A DNA stretch of 64,000 nt from positions 154,182,060 through 154,246,059 of the forward strand of contig CM037586.1 in assembly GCA_021018995.1 (NCBI GenBank), written 5' to 3'. The notes under the pieces are model-generated. The model was not told the DNA's origin, made no database searches, and saw only the letters and a program-made list of their open reading frames with translations. This DNA is from Chloranthus sessilifolius. Lineage: Eukaryota; Streptophyta; Magnoliopsida; Chloranthales; Chloranthaceae. Shown here piece after piece: positions 1 to 10,520 of the stretch (its first letter is position 1; every line of letters begins with the position of its first letter). The translations under genes were made by a program, and so were the position numbers.

Positions 1-312
1 AAATAGTGATTCCAAAAAAACCCTAAAATTGCTTCGAAACACCACATATATACCCCAGATCCAAAACAATACAATATTAAAGTTGTTGAGGGTGAAAAAC
101 GATCCAGAGTAGGTCACATTTGCCCCGACTAAAGGTCAAAGTTTGGCCTACGGCTGACATCAACCAGGTCTGAATTTTTTTTCTATTTTCTTCTACGTCT
201 CTTCTTCAACCTTGCAGCATCTCCTCTAGATTTGTACAAATTTTCTTCATCTTTTATTTTTTTCTAGGTTTTCTCTTCCTTTTTTTTTCTTTTTCTTGTG
301 AGACCTTCGTCC
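1..312. other. Unassigned left flank
   Basis: I see no gene or recognisable element here. The stretch is AT-rich with pyrimidine runs between about 170 and 300. It may be the remains of a retroelement leader, but I cannot support that. Confidence 0.4.
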
Positions 313-647
313 CATGGTTGCCAAGTAGAGGCCATAGCGAATGACGAGGCAAATCTCCATATGAACCTATATGGTGAGAATGCATTTATGGCGACGACAT
401 GGCAGAATGGTGCAATAGCGCCGCCATGGCCGCTATTTTGAATTATTTTTTTTTATAAATTATAACCTTATAAGTTAGAACTTATACATTATAACACTTG
501 TAAGTTATAAGTTATATTTATAACTTAAAACTTATGTTTGATAAATTATATCCATCATATATAGAATTTAAGTGAAACTCTCTAGCCTCTCTCATGGTTC
601 CTCTCTAGCAGTCACTCTCTCACTCTCTCTCTCTCTCTCTCTCTCTC
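313..647 (+). mobile_element. Non-autonomous DNA transposon-like repeat, copy 1, left half
   Basis: This stretch matches the reverse complement of 11,877 down to about 11,580 almost word for word: the CATGGTTG.CAAG terminus, GCCATGG-rich subterminal blocks and an AACTTATA-type AT core. It ends in a CT microsatellite that a Gypsy element entered. The imperfect terminal similarity between left and right ends and the lack of coding suggest a non-autonomous DNA transposon. I cannot assign a superfamily (hAT or MULE). Confidence 0.55.
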
Positions 648-1521
648 TGATGGGGACATCACACGAAGCAAGGCAGGTGAAAGTGTAAAGAGAAAACAAG
701 AAAGAAAGGAGAAAAGGAGGTTGAAACTGTCTTTTGGAGAAAAAGTACAACAACACGCTGTTAACAGTCCAACAACGCGTTGTTGGGGACCCCGCCCAAC
801 GACGGAATTTTTATTTTATTACAAAAGACTTATCCATTTTAGTCTTTTATTATTTTATGACTCTTTTATTGCGAGTTTTAGGTTGTTTAGGGTTTTCTTA
901 GCTTATATGAAGGCATTGTAAACACTTTATTAATTAGTTTTTGATTATTGAATGAAAAGAGAGTTGCTTTTGTGCAAACCCTAGAGAGCTTGTGAAAAGT
1001 TTTCAACTGAGGGAGTGAATCCTTCAAACCTTGAGAAGTGAGCAATCGTTTCTTGTGCGACTTGGTGTGAAGCCGACGTACAACCTTGGTGTGAAGCTTC
1101 GAAAAACCCTTGGTGTGAAGCCTTAGAATCTATCCCGTTATTTTTGGCTTTTCTCTAGTTGTTGTCAGGTATAATCTTTCTTTAATTATGTTGATAAAAA
1201 TTAAAATCCCAAATTGTTCCCCTTTTACGAATTATTTTAAGTCTTATTTCATTTAAAATCCCCGAGGAGTCAAGTGACGATATTGCGATTGTCGATTGAT
1301 GCCCTAAACTAGAATGATACTCGAGTTCCCTCATCGGAGCTGTTTTTCTAGATCGGGAAATTCTCACGCATGCAAACTAAAATGGATTAATCTAATTGTT
1401 TTATTAATTTCATTGAATTAATTTTATGTGTTGCATGATTTTGAATATTTCCGCTATTCAATTCATTCTAAAGTTAATCCCAAATTCGCATATCAGGGTT
1501 TTAGCGTGTCGTCTCGCGCCA
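648..1521 (+). mobile_element. 5' LTR of Gypsy element G1
   Basis: The 874-bp LTR begins TGATGGGGACATC and ends CGCGCCA, and it matches 3325-4196 along its length. It follows CTCTC and the 3' LTR is followed by CTCTC, which fits a 5-bp target-site duplication inside a CT microsatellite. The TATA position reads TATATGAAGG near 905, whereas the 3' LTR has TATATAAAGG, so the promoter of this copy is probably weakened. LTR divergence is moderate. Confidence 0.85.
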
Positions 1522-1525
1522 GTTT

Positions 1526-1537
1526 TGGTATAAGAGC
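1526..1537 (+). promoter_or_regulatory. Primer-binding site of G1 (initiator tRNA-Met type)
   Basis: TGGTATAAGAGC lies four bases after the 5' LTR. It differs by one base from TGGTATCAGAGC, the usual plant PBS complementary to the 3' end of initiator tRNA-Met. Confidence 0.75.
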
Positions 1538-1636
1538 ACAGTCTTAGTTTAGGGTTGCCCTTGTCATATAGATTTTAGAATTCACTTGATTTTAGTATAC
1601 TTTGTCTTACACCATCTAGTTTTGCATAATTCCGTC

Positions 1637-2857
1637 ATGGATACCAGTAGCTTAGAAGCCTTGATTAGAGATCTTGCATCTAAAGTGATCGCTAGTCAAA
1701 CCCGGATGGATGTGTACATCGCTGATCAACAAGCTCGGCATGAGGCTTTAGAGACTCGTTTCGAAGAGATCAATGAGCTAATCGCTGAGAATCACAATAG
1801 AGTCAACAACCGTGACCGTAGGAGAGATATTCCTCCCCGACGTAAGGTCCAAACCAATCTGGACGATAAGGTCATGAAACCAGTGAAAATGGATGCCCCT
1901 ATTTTTGACGGGAAAAGACAACCCAAGGTCTTTCTTGAGTGGGTCGCTAGCATGGAAAACTACTTCGAGTGGTATGTCATGTTCGAAGAGCACAAGGTCA
2001 GATTTGCCAAAGTCAAGCTTATGGGTCAAGCTAGACTTTATTGGTTGGGAGTAGAGCATCGCAGGCAAATCCAGGGTCTTTGTCCTATTTCCACGTGGGC
2101 TGAAATGAAAGTCCAACTGCATGAAAAATACGTTCTCGTATCATATGATGAACGTATTCTTGATCAGTGGCAGTTATTGCATCAAGGAGATTCTCCAGTC
2201 ACAGAGTACATCGATCGGTTTGAAGACTCGATGACCCAGGCCGATGTCGATGAGCTAGCGAAAGTTACCCTCTCTCGATTCCAAATGGGTCTTCGCCCAG
2301 AGTTACAGAGGGAACTCATTCCTTATCTCGTTGCGGATCTTGAGGAATGTTTCGCTAGGGTTGAAGAATTAGAAAAGTATCTCGACACTCCCAACAATGA
2401 CCGATCTAAGTCCTCCAAATTTGAGTATCGATCTAATCCTACAGAAAAGGGAAGTACTACCTCTAGCCAATCCACAAAATTCGTAATTCCTCAGATTGAC
2501 AAAGGAAAGGGACTAATGATCGAAAGTTCTAAGCGTGTCCCGCAACAATGTTATAAGTGTCAAAGTTTTGCTCACTTTGTATCCCAATGTCCTAGTAAGG
2601 GCCAAACCTTAATTATTCAGAAGCATGCCGAGAAAGAGGACAATGAGTTACACGAAGAAGTGTATGAACCGTGTGAAAAGCCAAGTGATGATGAAGGTGA
2701 AGTTCCGGTCAAAGTCGTAGGTTGCATTAGGACAGTTCCTATTACTGAGAACGACGTTGATAGTGTGTCCATCCCAAGTGAGTCATTAGAGTTGGTAGGA
2801 GCATATAATCATTCTGATTTGCATGGGATTAATAGTCTGAATTTATTGAGCATCTGA
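1637..2857 (+). CDS. gag: Gypsy Gag polyprotein of element G1
   Basis: This is a retrotransposon Gag, the structural protein that forms the cytoplasmic particle and binds the element RNA. I chose the ATG at 1637 (MDTSSLEAL) over the upstream one at 1586, because related plant Gags begin just before the first coiled segment. About 406 residues follow: an N-terminal coiled region, the retrotransposon gag domain (around the FLEWVASMENYFEWY segment, then the LYW and EYIDRFED blocks), a Ser/Thr-rich linker, and a CX2CX4HX4C zinc knuckle (CYKCQSFAHFVSQC) near residue 300, then an acidic tail. The frame is intact to a TGA at 2855. The next module follows in the same frame after that single stop. Protease, RT, RNase H and most of integrase are absent downstream. 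Confidence 0.85.
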   Translation: MDTSSLEALIRDLASKVIASQTRMDVYIADQQARHEALETRFEEINELIAENHNRVNNRDRRRDIPPRRKVQTNLDDKVMKPVKMDAPIFDGKRQPKVFLEWVASMENYFEWYVMFEEHKVRFAKVKLMGQARLYWLGVEHRRQIQGLCPISTWAEMKVQLHEKYVLVSYDERILDQWQLLHQGDSPVTEYIDRFEDSMTQADVDELAKVTLSRFQMGLRPELQRELIPYLVADLEECFARVEELEKYLDTPNNDRSKSSKFEYRSNPTEKGSTTSSQSTKFVIPQIDKGKGLMIESSKRVPQQCYKCQSFAHFVSQCPSKGQTLIIQKHAEKEDNELHEEVYEPCEKPSDDEGEVPVKVVGCIRTVPITENDVDSVSIPSESLELVGAYNHSDLHGINSLNLLSI

Positions 2858-3376
2858 AATACGCATGGTTGTACTAGCACATTGAATATGTTTAATGCAT
2901 TTGATACTAACAGTTTTGTGTTAATTCCTAATGGTTCTGAACATGTGGAATCTTTCCCAATCTTGGAAAGAGGTAATGGTGGGGGTTTAGATCTTCCTTT
3001 AGACAAGGGCAGCCATCCGATAGTTGCCGTAATGGATCTTACGCCTATTCTTGATCCCACAACCCCGCCCTTTGATCCATTCCTTCTTGAGCACCCAATC
3101 GAACCACACCCATTTACCCAGTTTCTACCCCATACCTTACCTGTCCAATATGAGAAAGGGACGATTGAGAAGGTTATAGAATTTCTAAGCTTTCATGCTA
3201 ATGAAGGTAAGGATCAGAAGTATCTCACAGCATGGAAAGACAAGCTAAGAGTTGAGCTTTCGAAGTGTGCCATCCATGAGTTCCCTAACTCATCGGAGAT
3301 GAGTTTTTCCCACTCGGGGAGTATTGATAGGGACATCACACAAAGCAAGGCAGGTGAGAGTGCAAAGAGAAAATAA
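2858..3376 (+). pseudogene. Integrase C-terminal tail plus chromodomain-like module fused behind gag
   Basis: The module continues the gag frame after one TGA. It contains LDLPLDKGSHPIVAVMDLTP, which aligns by eye with the integrase C-terminal block of chromoviruses (LDLP..GISPTFNVEDLTP type). It then has IEKV...KYLTAWKDK, which resembles the chromodomain core YLVKWKG. The usual aromatic cage is not convincing, so binding to methylated histones is doubtful. The frame runs about 50 bp into the 3' LTR. The same gag-adjacent module occurs twice in element A (19,271 and 19,797), so the arrangement is a family trait and not a one-off deletion. Confidence 0.6.
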
Positions 3377-4196
3377 GAAAGAAGGGTGAAAAGGAGGTTG
3401 AAACCATCTTCAGGAGAAAAAGTACAACAACACGCTGTTAATAGTCCAACAGCGCGCTGTTGGGGACACCGCCCAGCGACGAAATTTCTATTTTATTACA
3501 AAAGACTTATCCATTTTAGTCTTTTATTATTTTAGGACTCTTTTAATGCGGGTTTTAGGTTGTTTAAAGTTTTCTTAGCCTATATAAAGGCATTGTAAAC
3601 ACTTATTAATTAGTTTTTAATTATTGAATGAAAAGAGAGTTGCTTTTGTGCAAACCCTAGAGAGGTTGTGAAGAGTTTTCAACCAAGGGAGTGAATCCTT
3701 CAAACCTTGAGGAGTGAACAATCGTTTCTCGTGTGACTTGGTCCGAGGCTGACGTACAGCCGTGGTGTGAAGCTTTGGAAAACCTTGGTGTGAAGTCTTG
3801 GAATCTATCTCTTTATTTTGTCTTTTCTCTAGTTGTTGTCAAGTATTATCTTTATTTAATTTCGTTGATAAAAATCAAAATTTCAAATTGTTCCCCTTTT
3901 ACTGAATTATTTTAAGCCTCGTTTCATTTAAAATCCCCGAGGAGTTAAGAGACAATATTGCGATTGTTGATTGGTGTCATAAACTAGAACGAAACTCGAG
4001 TTCCCTCATCGGAGCCGTTTTTCTAGATCGGGAAATTCTTACGCATGCGACCGCTAAAATAAATTAATCTAATTGTTTTATTAATTTTATTGAATTAATT
4101 TTATGTGTTGCATGATTTTGAATATTTCCGCTATTCAATTCATTAAAGTTAATCCCAAATTCACATATTAGGGTTTTAGCGTATCGTCCTGCATCA
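3325..4196 (+). mobile_element. 3' LTR of Gypsy element G1
   Basis: The 872-bp partner of 648-1521 starts TGATAGGGACATC and ends GCATCA, followed by CTCTC. A short purine-rich stretch (CTCGGGGAGTAT) precedes it and would serve as polypurine tract. A good TATA box, TATATAA, lies at 3581-3587, followed by GGCATTGTAAACAC, a block also present in the LTRs of element A. Confidence 0.85.
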
Positions 4197-4701
4197 CTCT
4201 CTCTCTCTCAACACAAATTTGTATATTTTTTAATCTCTTTCATCTTCTTTTACTATTTTTTTATGTAAATTTTTTTTATGAACTTTAATACAAGAAATTA
4301 TTTTTTAATGTTTTTTTCATCAATTATTATTATTATTTTTTCTGTTTTTGTTTTGAGCATATGCTGAATATTCCCCATTAGATACAACTGACCATCGACG
4401 CTTTGAATCAAACTGACAAAGATCGTTTTTCGTTCCAATCTTCCCACGACTGATCTTGAGATAATGAAAATATCATCAGATGGTCGTTCCATTCCTTCCC
4501 TACGATTGATCTGTTTTACTAATTAGTTGAATTTTTTGTTCCTCTATAAAAAATAGAAAAACTAAAAAATAGTAATATATATATATATATATTAATGATT
4601 AATAAGTAAATATTAAAAAAATAATAAATGACATCGCCATGGCCACGCCATGGCATGACGAGCCTCTTCGCCATGATCTCACCACATCACCTTAACTACC
4701 T
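4197..4701 (+). mobile_element. DNA transposon-like repeat, copy 1, right half
   Basis: This continues copy 1 beyond the Gypsy insertion and matches the reverse complement of about 11,570 down to 10,895. It carries an (AT)n run near 4578, GCCATGGC-type subterminal blocks and a CCTTAACTA..TTG end. Its alignment with the uninterrupted second copy shows that G1 is a later insertion. Confidence 0.55.
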
Positions 4702-5013
4702 TGTTCGTCGCTGCCTGCAATAACAACAACCACTTTGTTATGCATCTTCCTTCGTCATATCTACTCCTTCCAATCGGGAAAATAATATAAAGCAAAAACA
4801 TGGATGGATGTGATTTCTATTCAAGAGAAAACATGGCTGCAATGAGACTAATTTTGAACCCTAGTTGGAGGTTAAAGGATGTTAGAGAAATAAGGACCAA
4901 TGCACACACATGGTTTCCGATTTCTAATGCAAAAGGATTCGTCTATGTAGCAATGTGCAAAGCATATGTCAGACGTATCACGTAGCCCTAAACAAGACAC
5001 GCGAGATCGGCTC
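4702..5013 (-). other. Possible leader of a minus-strand Copia element
   Basis: Downstream of the minus-strand PBS on the complementary strand, this would be the 5' untranslated part of a Copia element. A 61-residue plus-strand ORF here has no recognisable domain, and I do not call it. Confidence 0.25.
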
Positions 5014-5025
5014 GCTCTGATACCA
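5014..5025 (-). promoter_or_regulatory. Minus-strand primer-binding site
   Basis: GCTCTGATACCA is the exact complement of TGGTATCAGAGC, two bases from the end of the adjacent LTR-like block. Confidence 0.65.
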
Positions 5026-5027
5026 AA

Positions 5028-5298
5028 TGAAAATAAATTAATAAATAATAATAATAAAGTAGACAGAAAAGAAATACCCATTAAGATTTATCAAAGAGGA
5101 GAGAGAGAGAGAGCGCAATAGTCACAAAGGACTACATTGTTACTAAAATGAGATAATGAGTTACATGAGATGGTCCATATATATATAGGGCTACTTGCAT
5201 ACACAACGCATTTCCAACCAATGTGGAACATATATCCATAACATGACGAAACTCACTTCCCTATACTTGACTAAACACACAAATTATTATCTCCAACA
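5028..5298 (-). mobile_element. Short LTR, Copia type, minus strand
   Basis: On the minus strand this 271-bp block begins TGTTGGAGATAATAA and ends TTTTCA directly before the PBS. It holds a TATA-like run (5178-5187) and a GA microsatellite. Start, end, size and PBS together fit a Copia LTR. I see no second LTR or pol nearby. Confidence 0.6.
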
Positions 5299-5711
5299 AC
5301 GACTAGGTTGAGTGTCGCTACTTTTAGAAATAATGACGATAGTAATGTGTGATTCGGCCGGGTGCATGTATTGCTAGGAAAATGGCTTAGTCGAAATTCG
5401 AATAAAATATTTGCATGGGGAAGCTTCCTTGACATCGACACCAGGCTGCTAGGGCCATTGGTTCACAGTTATGAGACTTATCCGCCGACGCCAATTTTAT
5501 AAGATTTAAGCTGATAGTTTTCAATTATTTTGCAGAGATAGATGTATATATGTGTAAACAACAAATTTGCATAGAAATAAATTAATTCACAAATAAATTA
5601 TAACAAATTTCCCCTTGTTAGGAGAGGGTTTTATTAAAATGGTGGACTTTAAACTTCCGGGTGTCGTCTTTGATTGCGCTGTTAATTACATCAAATAATG
5701 AATACCTCTGA
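5299..5711. other. No recognisable feature
   Basis: AT-rich sequence without a supported gene, RNA or repeat. Confidence 0.4.
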
Positions 5712-5993
5712 TTAAAAGCTACAAAATTCTTTACGTCTGAAAATAATAGAAATCCTAATTCTAAGTCTTCATCATCGACATCGTCTTCGTCTTCAACATC
5801 AGGATGCCAAGAGATAAATGCTCAACATACTTGCTTTGTCAGAGACCCGAGTGATGTGGAACAAGGGATGCCAGATGTAGGAGCTTCTCCACTGAAAGCC
5901 GAACCCAGCCGATTGATAGGCATGGAGAAGTTGGAGAAGTATGGGTGCGAGGAGTTCGTGAACAAATTTCAAGGTGTCGTGTGTCGAAGATGA
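5712..5993 (+). CDS. Unidentified exon-like open frame
   Basis: A 93-codon plus-strand frame is open from a stop at 5709 to a TGA at 5991. It contains a poly-Ser/Thr run (about residues 19-30) and then charged, ordered-looking sequence ending GMEKLEKYGCEEFVNKFQGV. Its composition is more protein-like than the antisense frame (5799-6020), but I do not recognise the family. There is no convincing ATG at its start, so it would have to be an internal or last exon, or a gene relic carried by a transposon. Confidence 0.3.
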   Translation, partial: LKATKFFTSENNRNPNSKSSSSTSSSSSTSGCQEINAQHTCFVRDPSDVEQGMPDVGASPLKAEPSRLIGMEKLEKYGCEEFVNKFQGVVCRR

Positions 5994-6098
5994 ATTCGAA
6001 CTTTGGATCCATATTTTCAATGACTGGTCATCAAAATGGTTAGCATTTTAATTGTTGGGATACTTGTCCTTAGTCAGAATTATCGAGTTCCTTGGGAT

Positions 6099-6680
6099 TG
6101 ATCCTCATAATGGGCCTTGATCTAGGTTGGAACCTTTATGATTCAATCACGATGGATTTTGGTTACATTCTAGGATAACTAGTAGTCATTTTGACCCTAA
6201 ATTCATGATCTTATCCATATGTGATGATCGCACTGTTGGATCGAACCCAATATCTTCAAAGGAATTTCTGATCTCGAGGTTAAGGTCCAAACCCTTGATT
6301 TAAGGGAATGATGGCCCTGAATCGCGAGGGAAACTCCAATGTTGAGGGTATGATCACGATTGATCAAATGATGGCTATGATCACAGTTATGTTATTCGAT
6401 GGTTGATTGGAATCGATCACAATCAATATAGATCAAAATAATGATTGGTTGGTCGTAATTGCAATCGTATATAGTGTTGCTCATATGTGGTGGTTATGAT
6501 GGCATGAAGCAATGATGACCATGATCAAGCATAGTGACATGATCTTATCTGATGGTGATTGATTATCTGGATATGGACATTTGGGTTATTTTGTGATCGT
6601 AATCTCGAATTACGAGAACCTCACCTTAATTTTGTAATGATCCACATTACGAGAACTTCACATTTAGGTGTCATGATCCA
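6099..6680. repeat. GATC-rich tract
   Basis: Sixteen GATC tetranucleotides occur in about 580 bp, against roughly two expected. They lie in degenerate words such as ATGATCAC and TCGATCAC. There is no long ORF. Function is unknown, and it may be a decayed internal tandem repeat of a transposon. Confidence 0.5.
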
Positions 6681-6712
6681 CAAAACCGAAATGCAGCCCA
6701 AATACAAGCAGG

Positions 6713-6930
6713 GATTAGGCATGGGCCTTGAGACCCATATTTCCTAATTGTAATCCCAAATTTAAGACTTAGGCATGGGCCAACAATAGGCCCATATATT
6801 CTGAGTGTAGTCCCTATATATAAGGCTTTTAGGCATGGACCTTAAATGTCAACATAACCTAAGTGTGACTCGCAATCTTGAATACTTAGGCATGGGCCAG
6901 CAATATAGGCCCATATATTCTAAGTGTTGA
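6713..6930. repeat. Imperfect tandem repeat with TTAGGCATGGGCC core
   Basis: AGGCATGG(G/A)CC recurs at about 6717, 6770, 6831 and 6889, alternating with AGGCCCATAT words that form short inverted partners. The unit is about 55-65 bp and degenerate. Confidence 0.55.
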
Positions 6931-7470
6931 ATTGGAGTCCAAGTAAAAAACGAAAGGAGAAAAGAGGAAGATACTTTAAGAAATGGTATCTCGTAGAATC
7001 TTCGCGCAAAAATTCGGCAGAGCTTCAAGATGGAATTTTCGAATCCTGAAGATGATTAGGGATTTGTTATTTATAGATTTACCGTGGCGGTTACTGGAAA
7101 TTACCATCCGACAGTTAACGTATCTCAAGAGGAGAACTAAGGTGGGAAGAGGCCGCGTGGGTCTTAAATATCAAGCGGATAAGTAAGATAAAAAAATTAA
7201 CTCAGGTAGGTAGTGAAATAACTACTTAACCGATTTCTCAACCGAACAAGATTAGAGGAACGTGGGTAAGATCCATGTGAGCTAGATAAAATATGTTAAT
7301 TTGTTGTTTAGTGTTCTTAACGAATTTCAAGAGTATAATTTGTAGAAGGAAGGGTTGCAAATAAGCATCCCACATCATTTCTTTTATTATGGACTTATGC
7401 AAGGAGAGAAGAAGATGAAAGATGTGGGATCCACATGATGGCCATCTTGTGTGGGTGGAAGAAGAGTAAG

Positions 7471-8026
7471 TGGGACTCACACAGGGTCTACTCTGTGTGG
7501 ATAGGGAAGAGAGAGAAAATGAGAAGAGAAGAAAGAGAGAAAAGAAGAGAGAGAAAGTGGATGGGACTAGAGAAAGAAAAGAAGAAAGTGGATGGGACAT
7601 GACATCCATGCAGGGTCAACCTTGCATGGGTAGGGAAGAGAGAAAGTGGATGGGATGACCCCGCGTGGATAGGGAAGAGAGAGAAATGAGAAGAGAAGAA
7701 AGAGAAAGAAAAGAAGAGGGAGAAAGTGGATGGTACCCATCCATGCAAGGTCTACATTGCGTGGATAGGGAAGGGAGAAAATGAGATGAGAAGAAGAGAG
7801 AAAAGAAGAAAGTGGTCCATGTAAGGTCTACCTTGCATAGATAGGGAAGAGAGGAAATGAGAAGAGAAGAAGAAAGAGAAAGAAATGAAGAGAGAGAAAG
7901 TGGATGGAACCCATCCACACAAGGTCTACCTTGCGTGGATAGGGAAGAGAGAGAAAATGAGAAGAGAAGAATGAGAGAAAAGAAGAGAGGTAGTTTGGGG
8001 CCCACGCAAGGTAGACCTTGTGTGGG
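7471..8026. repeat. Polypurine minisatellite with a hairpin in each unit
   Basis: At least six irregular units of about 40-126 bp alternate a GGTCTAC-centred inverted repeat with long A/G-only tracts (AGGGAAGAGAGAGAAAATGA). Hairpin arms are at 7478-7484/7493-7499, 7606-7612/7623-7629, 7741-7748/7757-7764, 7915-7924/7929-7938 and 8001-8011/8016-8026. Long frames rich in Arg/Glu/Lys on one strand and Ser/Phe/Leu on the other are by-products of the purine bias and not genes. Confidence 0.8.
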
Positions 8027-8442
8027 TCATCTCCCTCCCCCCCTTTATTTTTAATATATTTATTTTATTTCATCTTATATTTTTAAGACGATATTTTTTG
8101 TGTCTACACAATATGCAAGTATTTTCTTTTCAAAGAAATCTTGTGAAAAATTATTTGAATATTTTCCTTTGATAGGTTGGATAAGTGTGTATAGTTGTGG
8201 TATTGCGACTTTCGATCGAAAGACGTACATTTCGGTGTGGTCATGCTGACTAGGACAAGCATTGGAAAGTTTAGGTTGTGATGCACCACAAAGATGGCAG
8301 TTTATGCATACACTTGCTAAAGACGAAGTTATCTTCTGTTGGTCCCGCTCCACATATTTTATATGCTTTGATTGGATCAATTCTACTGTCTATCGGTTTG
8401 GTTATAATATTATTATTATCTCTACAGGGGTGAGTGGGAGAT
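8027..8442. other. No recognisable gene
   Basis: AT-rich sequence. Its right end (GTGAGTGGGAGA) resembles a polypurine tract preceding the LTR-like block at 8449. Confidence 0.35.
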
Positions 8443-8448
8443 GTTGGT

Positions 8449-8700
8449 TTTGAGTTGGGCCGGGACCCACCCCGTACACCACTTAGAGATCAATGCAATC
8501 TCTATCTCCATATCCTCCTCTAAGAGGAGATTTGTTTTGTATTAAAACTTCTCTTTGTAAGGGTTGTCTCTCCAAAAATATGAGAGATTTCGTCCAAAGG
8601 AGGAGATAGAGAGAGAGAGAACTAAACTATCTTATGATTGTAGTGCGTTCGATCGATGGTGCTATCATTACCGTTGGATCCTTGTCGTGTGAAGAATGAC
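8449..8700 (+). mobile_element. LTR-like block, probably Copia
   Basis: GTGAGTGGGAGA is followed by TGTTGGTTTTGAG, the usual polypurine-tract/LTR junction of plant Copia elements. Within are a self-complementary CTCCTCTAAGAGGAG stretch and a GA run. The 3' boundary is uncertain and no partner LTR was found. Confidence 0.35.
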
Positions 8701-9980
8701 AACCTTCTAGTAGTTAAAGGCATGGATCATTGAACATCGCTTTATTTCATGTAGAATCGATCAATGATCAAGAGAAGGGCTTTTGCACACGTCGGCGACA
8801 AGTCACTTATTTTGAGGTATGTAGAAATTTGAGATAAATTTTTTTTTGATGGAATAGATTGCTATGCTACCCATAATTTATATTGCAGATGATGCACCAT
8901 TTATCGTGTAGCAAATTCACTTAATAATGGTAACATATTCTGGAATAAATGATAGATGTATATACAAAATCTACTATAAAGCTATTCTAAAACTATTGCA
9001 TAGAAATGTGTAGAATATACCTTGAAATACATGAAAATAACATAAACATGTGTACAGATAAAAATGATGCTCTCTAGCATACTAGTTGGATACTACATAT
9101 GTGTATGTCTTCATATATTATTATTATTATTATTATTATAGATCACTTTTTAAGATAACATGCATGACCGGTAGATCATGCATTTTCATGTTAAATAATA
9201 ATAAAGGACAAAAAGGTTTTAAGTCAAACAAATGACCTTGAAACAGGTTTTCAACAAATTGGGTTGGTCTAACACCGATCCATGAAATGGCAGATTTTAT
9301 GCATATTAGTATCTAATTCAGAGTGGTCCAAAATCTCCCCTCTCTCTCAAAATGGCCTTAACATGCCCTAGATCTAATTCAGCAGTATATATATATATAT
9401 ATATATATATGCTTCACGGCAGATATGGTAGGTTTGGCTGAAATTTACCATTACTGTTACTTGTGGGTAATAGTCGATACCTTGAGGATGCCAATACACA
9501 TGTATAGGTATTGGCTATGCTAGAAATTGATACGTGTCCACAGTACTTATCTGTATTGGCCAAGATTTTAAACCAGGGAAAAATTATAAAAGTTGCATGG
9601 CTTCATGTTCACATATATTGAAAGTCTCTTTTTGGTTGTATGCATGGTTTTAGTTATTTTTATGCATTAGTGCCTTGCATATTTTATTGAAATTATGCAT
9701 ATATTTAATTAATATTTTTTTTGAAGAATTTTCTTTTATCTTGTTTTATCTTCTTCATTTATTTTTCTTTATCAAACTTACAATTTTTTTTTGTGGAGAT
9801 TTGGCCTGTAGCCAGTCACAATGTCGGGAGCCGCCAATAAATCAACAGGGGTCTAAGTAGGGAAAAATCAGCAAAAATCGATCAAAGTTGGAAAAAATCG
9901 GGGAAAATTGAAAAAATAACAAAATATATAAATATATAAATATATCATAATATATTTCAAGTTACAAAAAAGAAAAAGAC
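8701..9980. other. AT-rich intergenic stretch with microsatellites
   Basis: It holds (ATT)n at about 9118-9140 and (AT)n at about 9386-9410. No coding region is supported. The 61-residue frame at 9675 is hydrophobic low-complexity sequence and is not called. Confidence 0.45.
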
Positions 9981-10185
9981 TGGCTCAGAAGACAAAGCTC
10001 ATGACTCTGTCTTCTCAGCAGCGTGCCACATTGCCATTACCAGGGACTAAGAAGAAGAAGAAGAAGAAAGGAGGGAAGAAAAAGGAATAAGAAGAATAAG
10101 AAGACAGAGCTCATGGCTTTATCTTCTCAGCTAGCGTACCACTGCTGGGAAATGAAGAAGAAGAACCATAAGGGAAGAAGAAGAA
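9981..10185. repeat. Tandem duplication, about 112-bp unit
   Basis: AGAAGACAAAGCTCATG (from 9987) recurs as AGAAGACAGAGCTCATG (from 10,099). Each is followed by a TCTTCTCAGC..GCGT.CCAC block and an (AAG)n tract. The copies have diverged by several substitutions and small indels. Confidence 0.7.
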
Positions 10186-10520
10186 TAAGAATAGAAAAAC
10201 AAGCAAACAATGTACCCATCTCTCTGGGAGGGTGGGGGAAGATGGCCAGAGTTGCAGGTGATCGCTGGAGTTTCGAGAATGAGAGTCGAGAGAGAGGGTG
10301 AGGGCAATAGGCAATAAGAGATTTGTCGAGGAGAGAGATAGTTAGGGGCCCTAAAATAAACTTATACAAGTATAATTTAAAAAAAAACCGAGTTGGGTCA
10401 CAAACATCAATGATTTGTCTGCTAAATCGCCTACTTAGCCGATTCGACAATGTAGTTGACGACACAACCAGTTGCCGTTTTTTTCCAATTTCTTTTTTAA
10501 AATCTGTGACTTTTGTGACT

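Noticed and set aside
7238-8054. Several overlapping long frames on both strands (Arg/Glu/Lys-rich or Ser/Phe/Leu-rich)
   Set aside because: They are products of a polypurine tandem repeat without stop codons, with no domain or start context.
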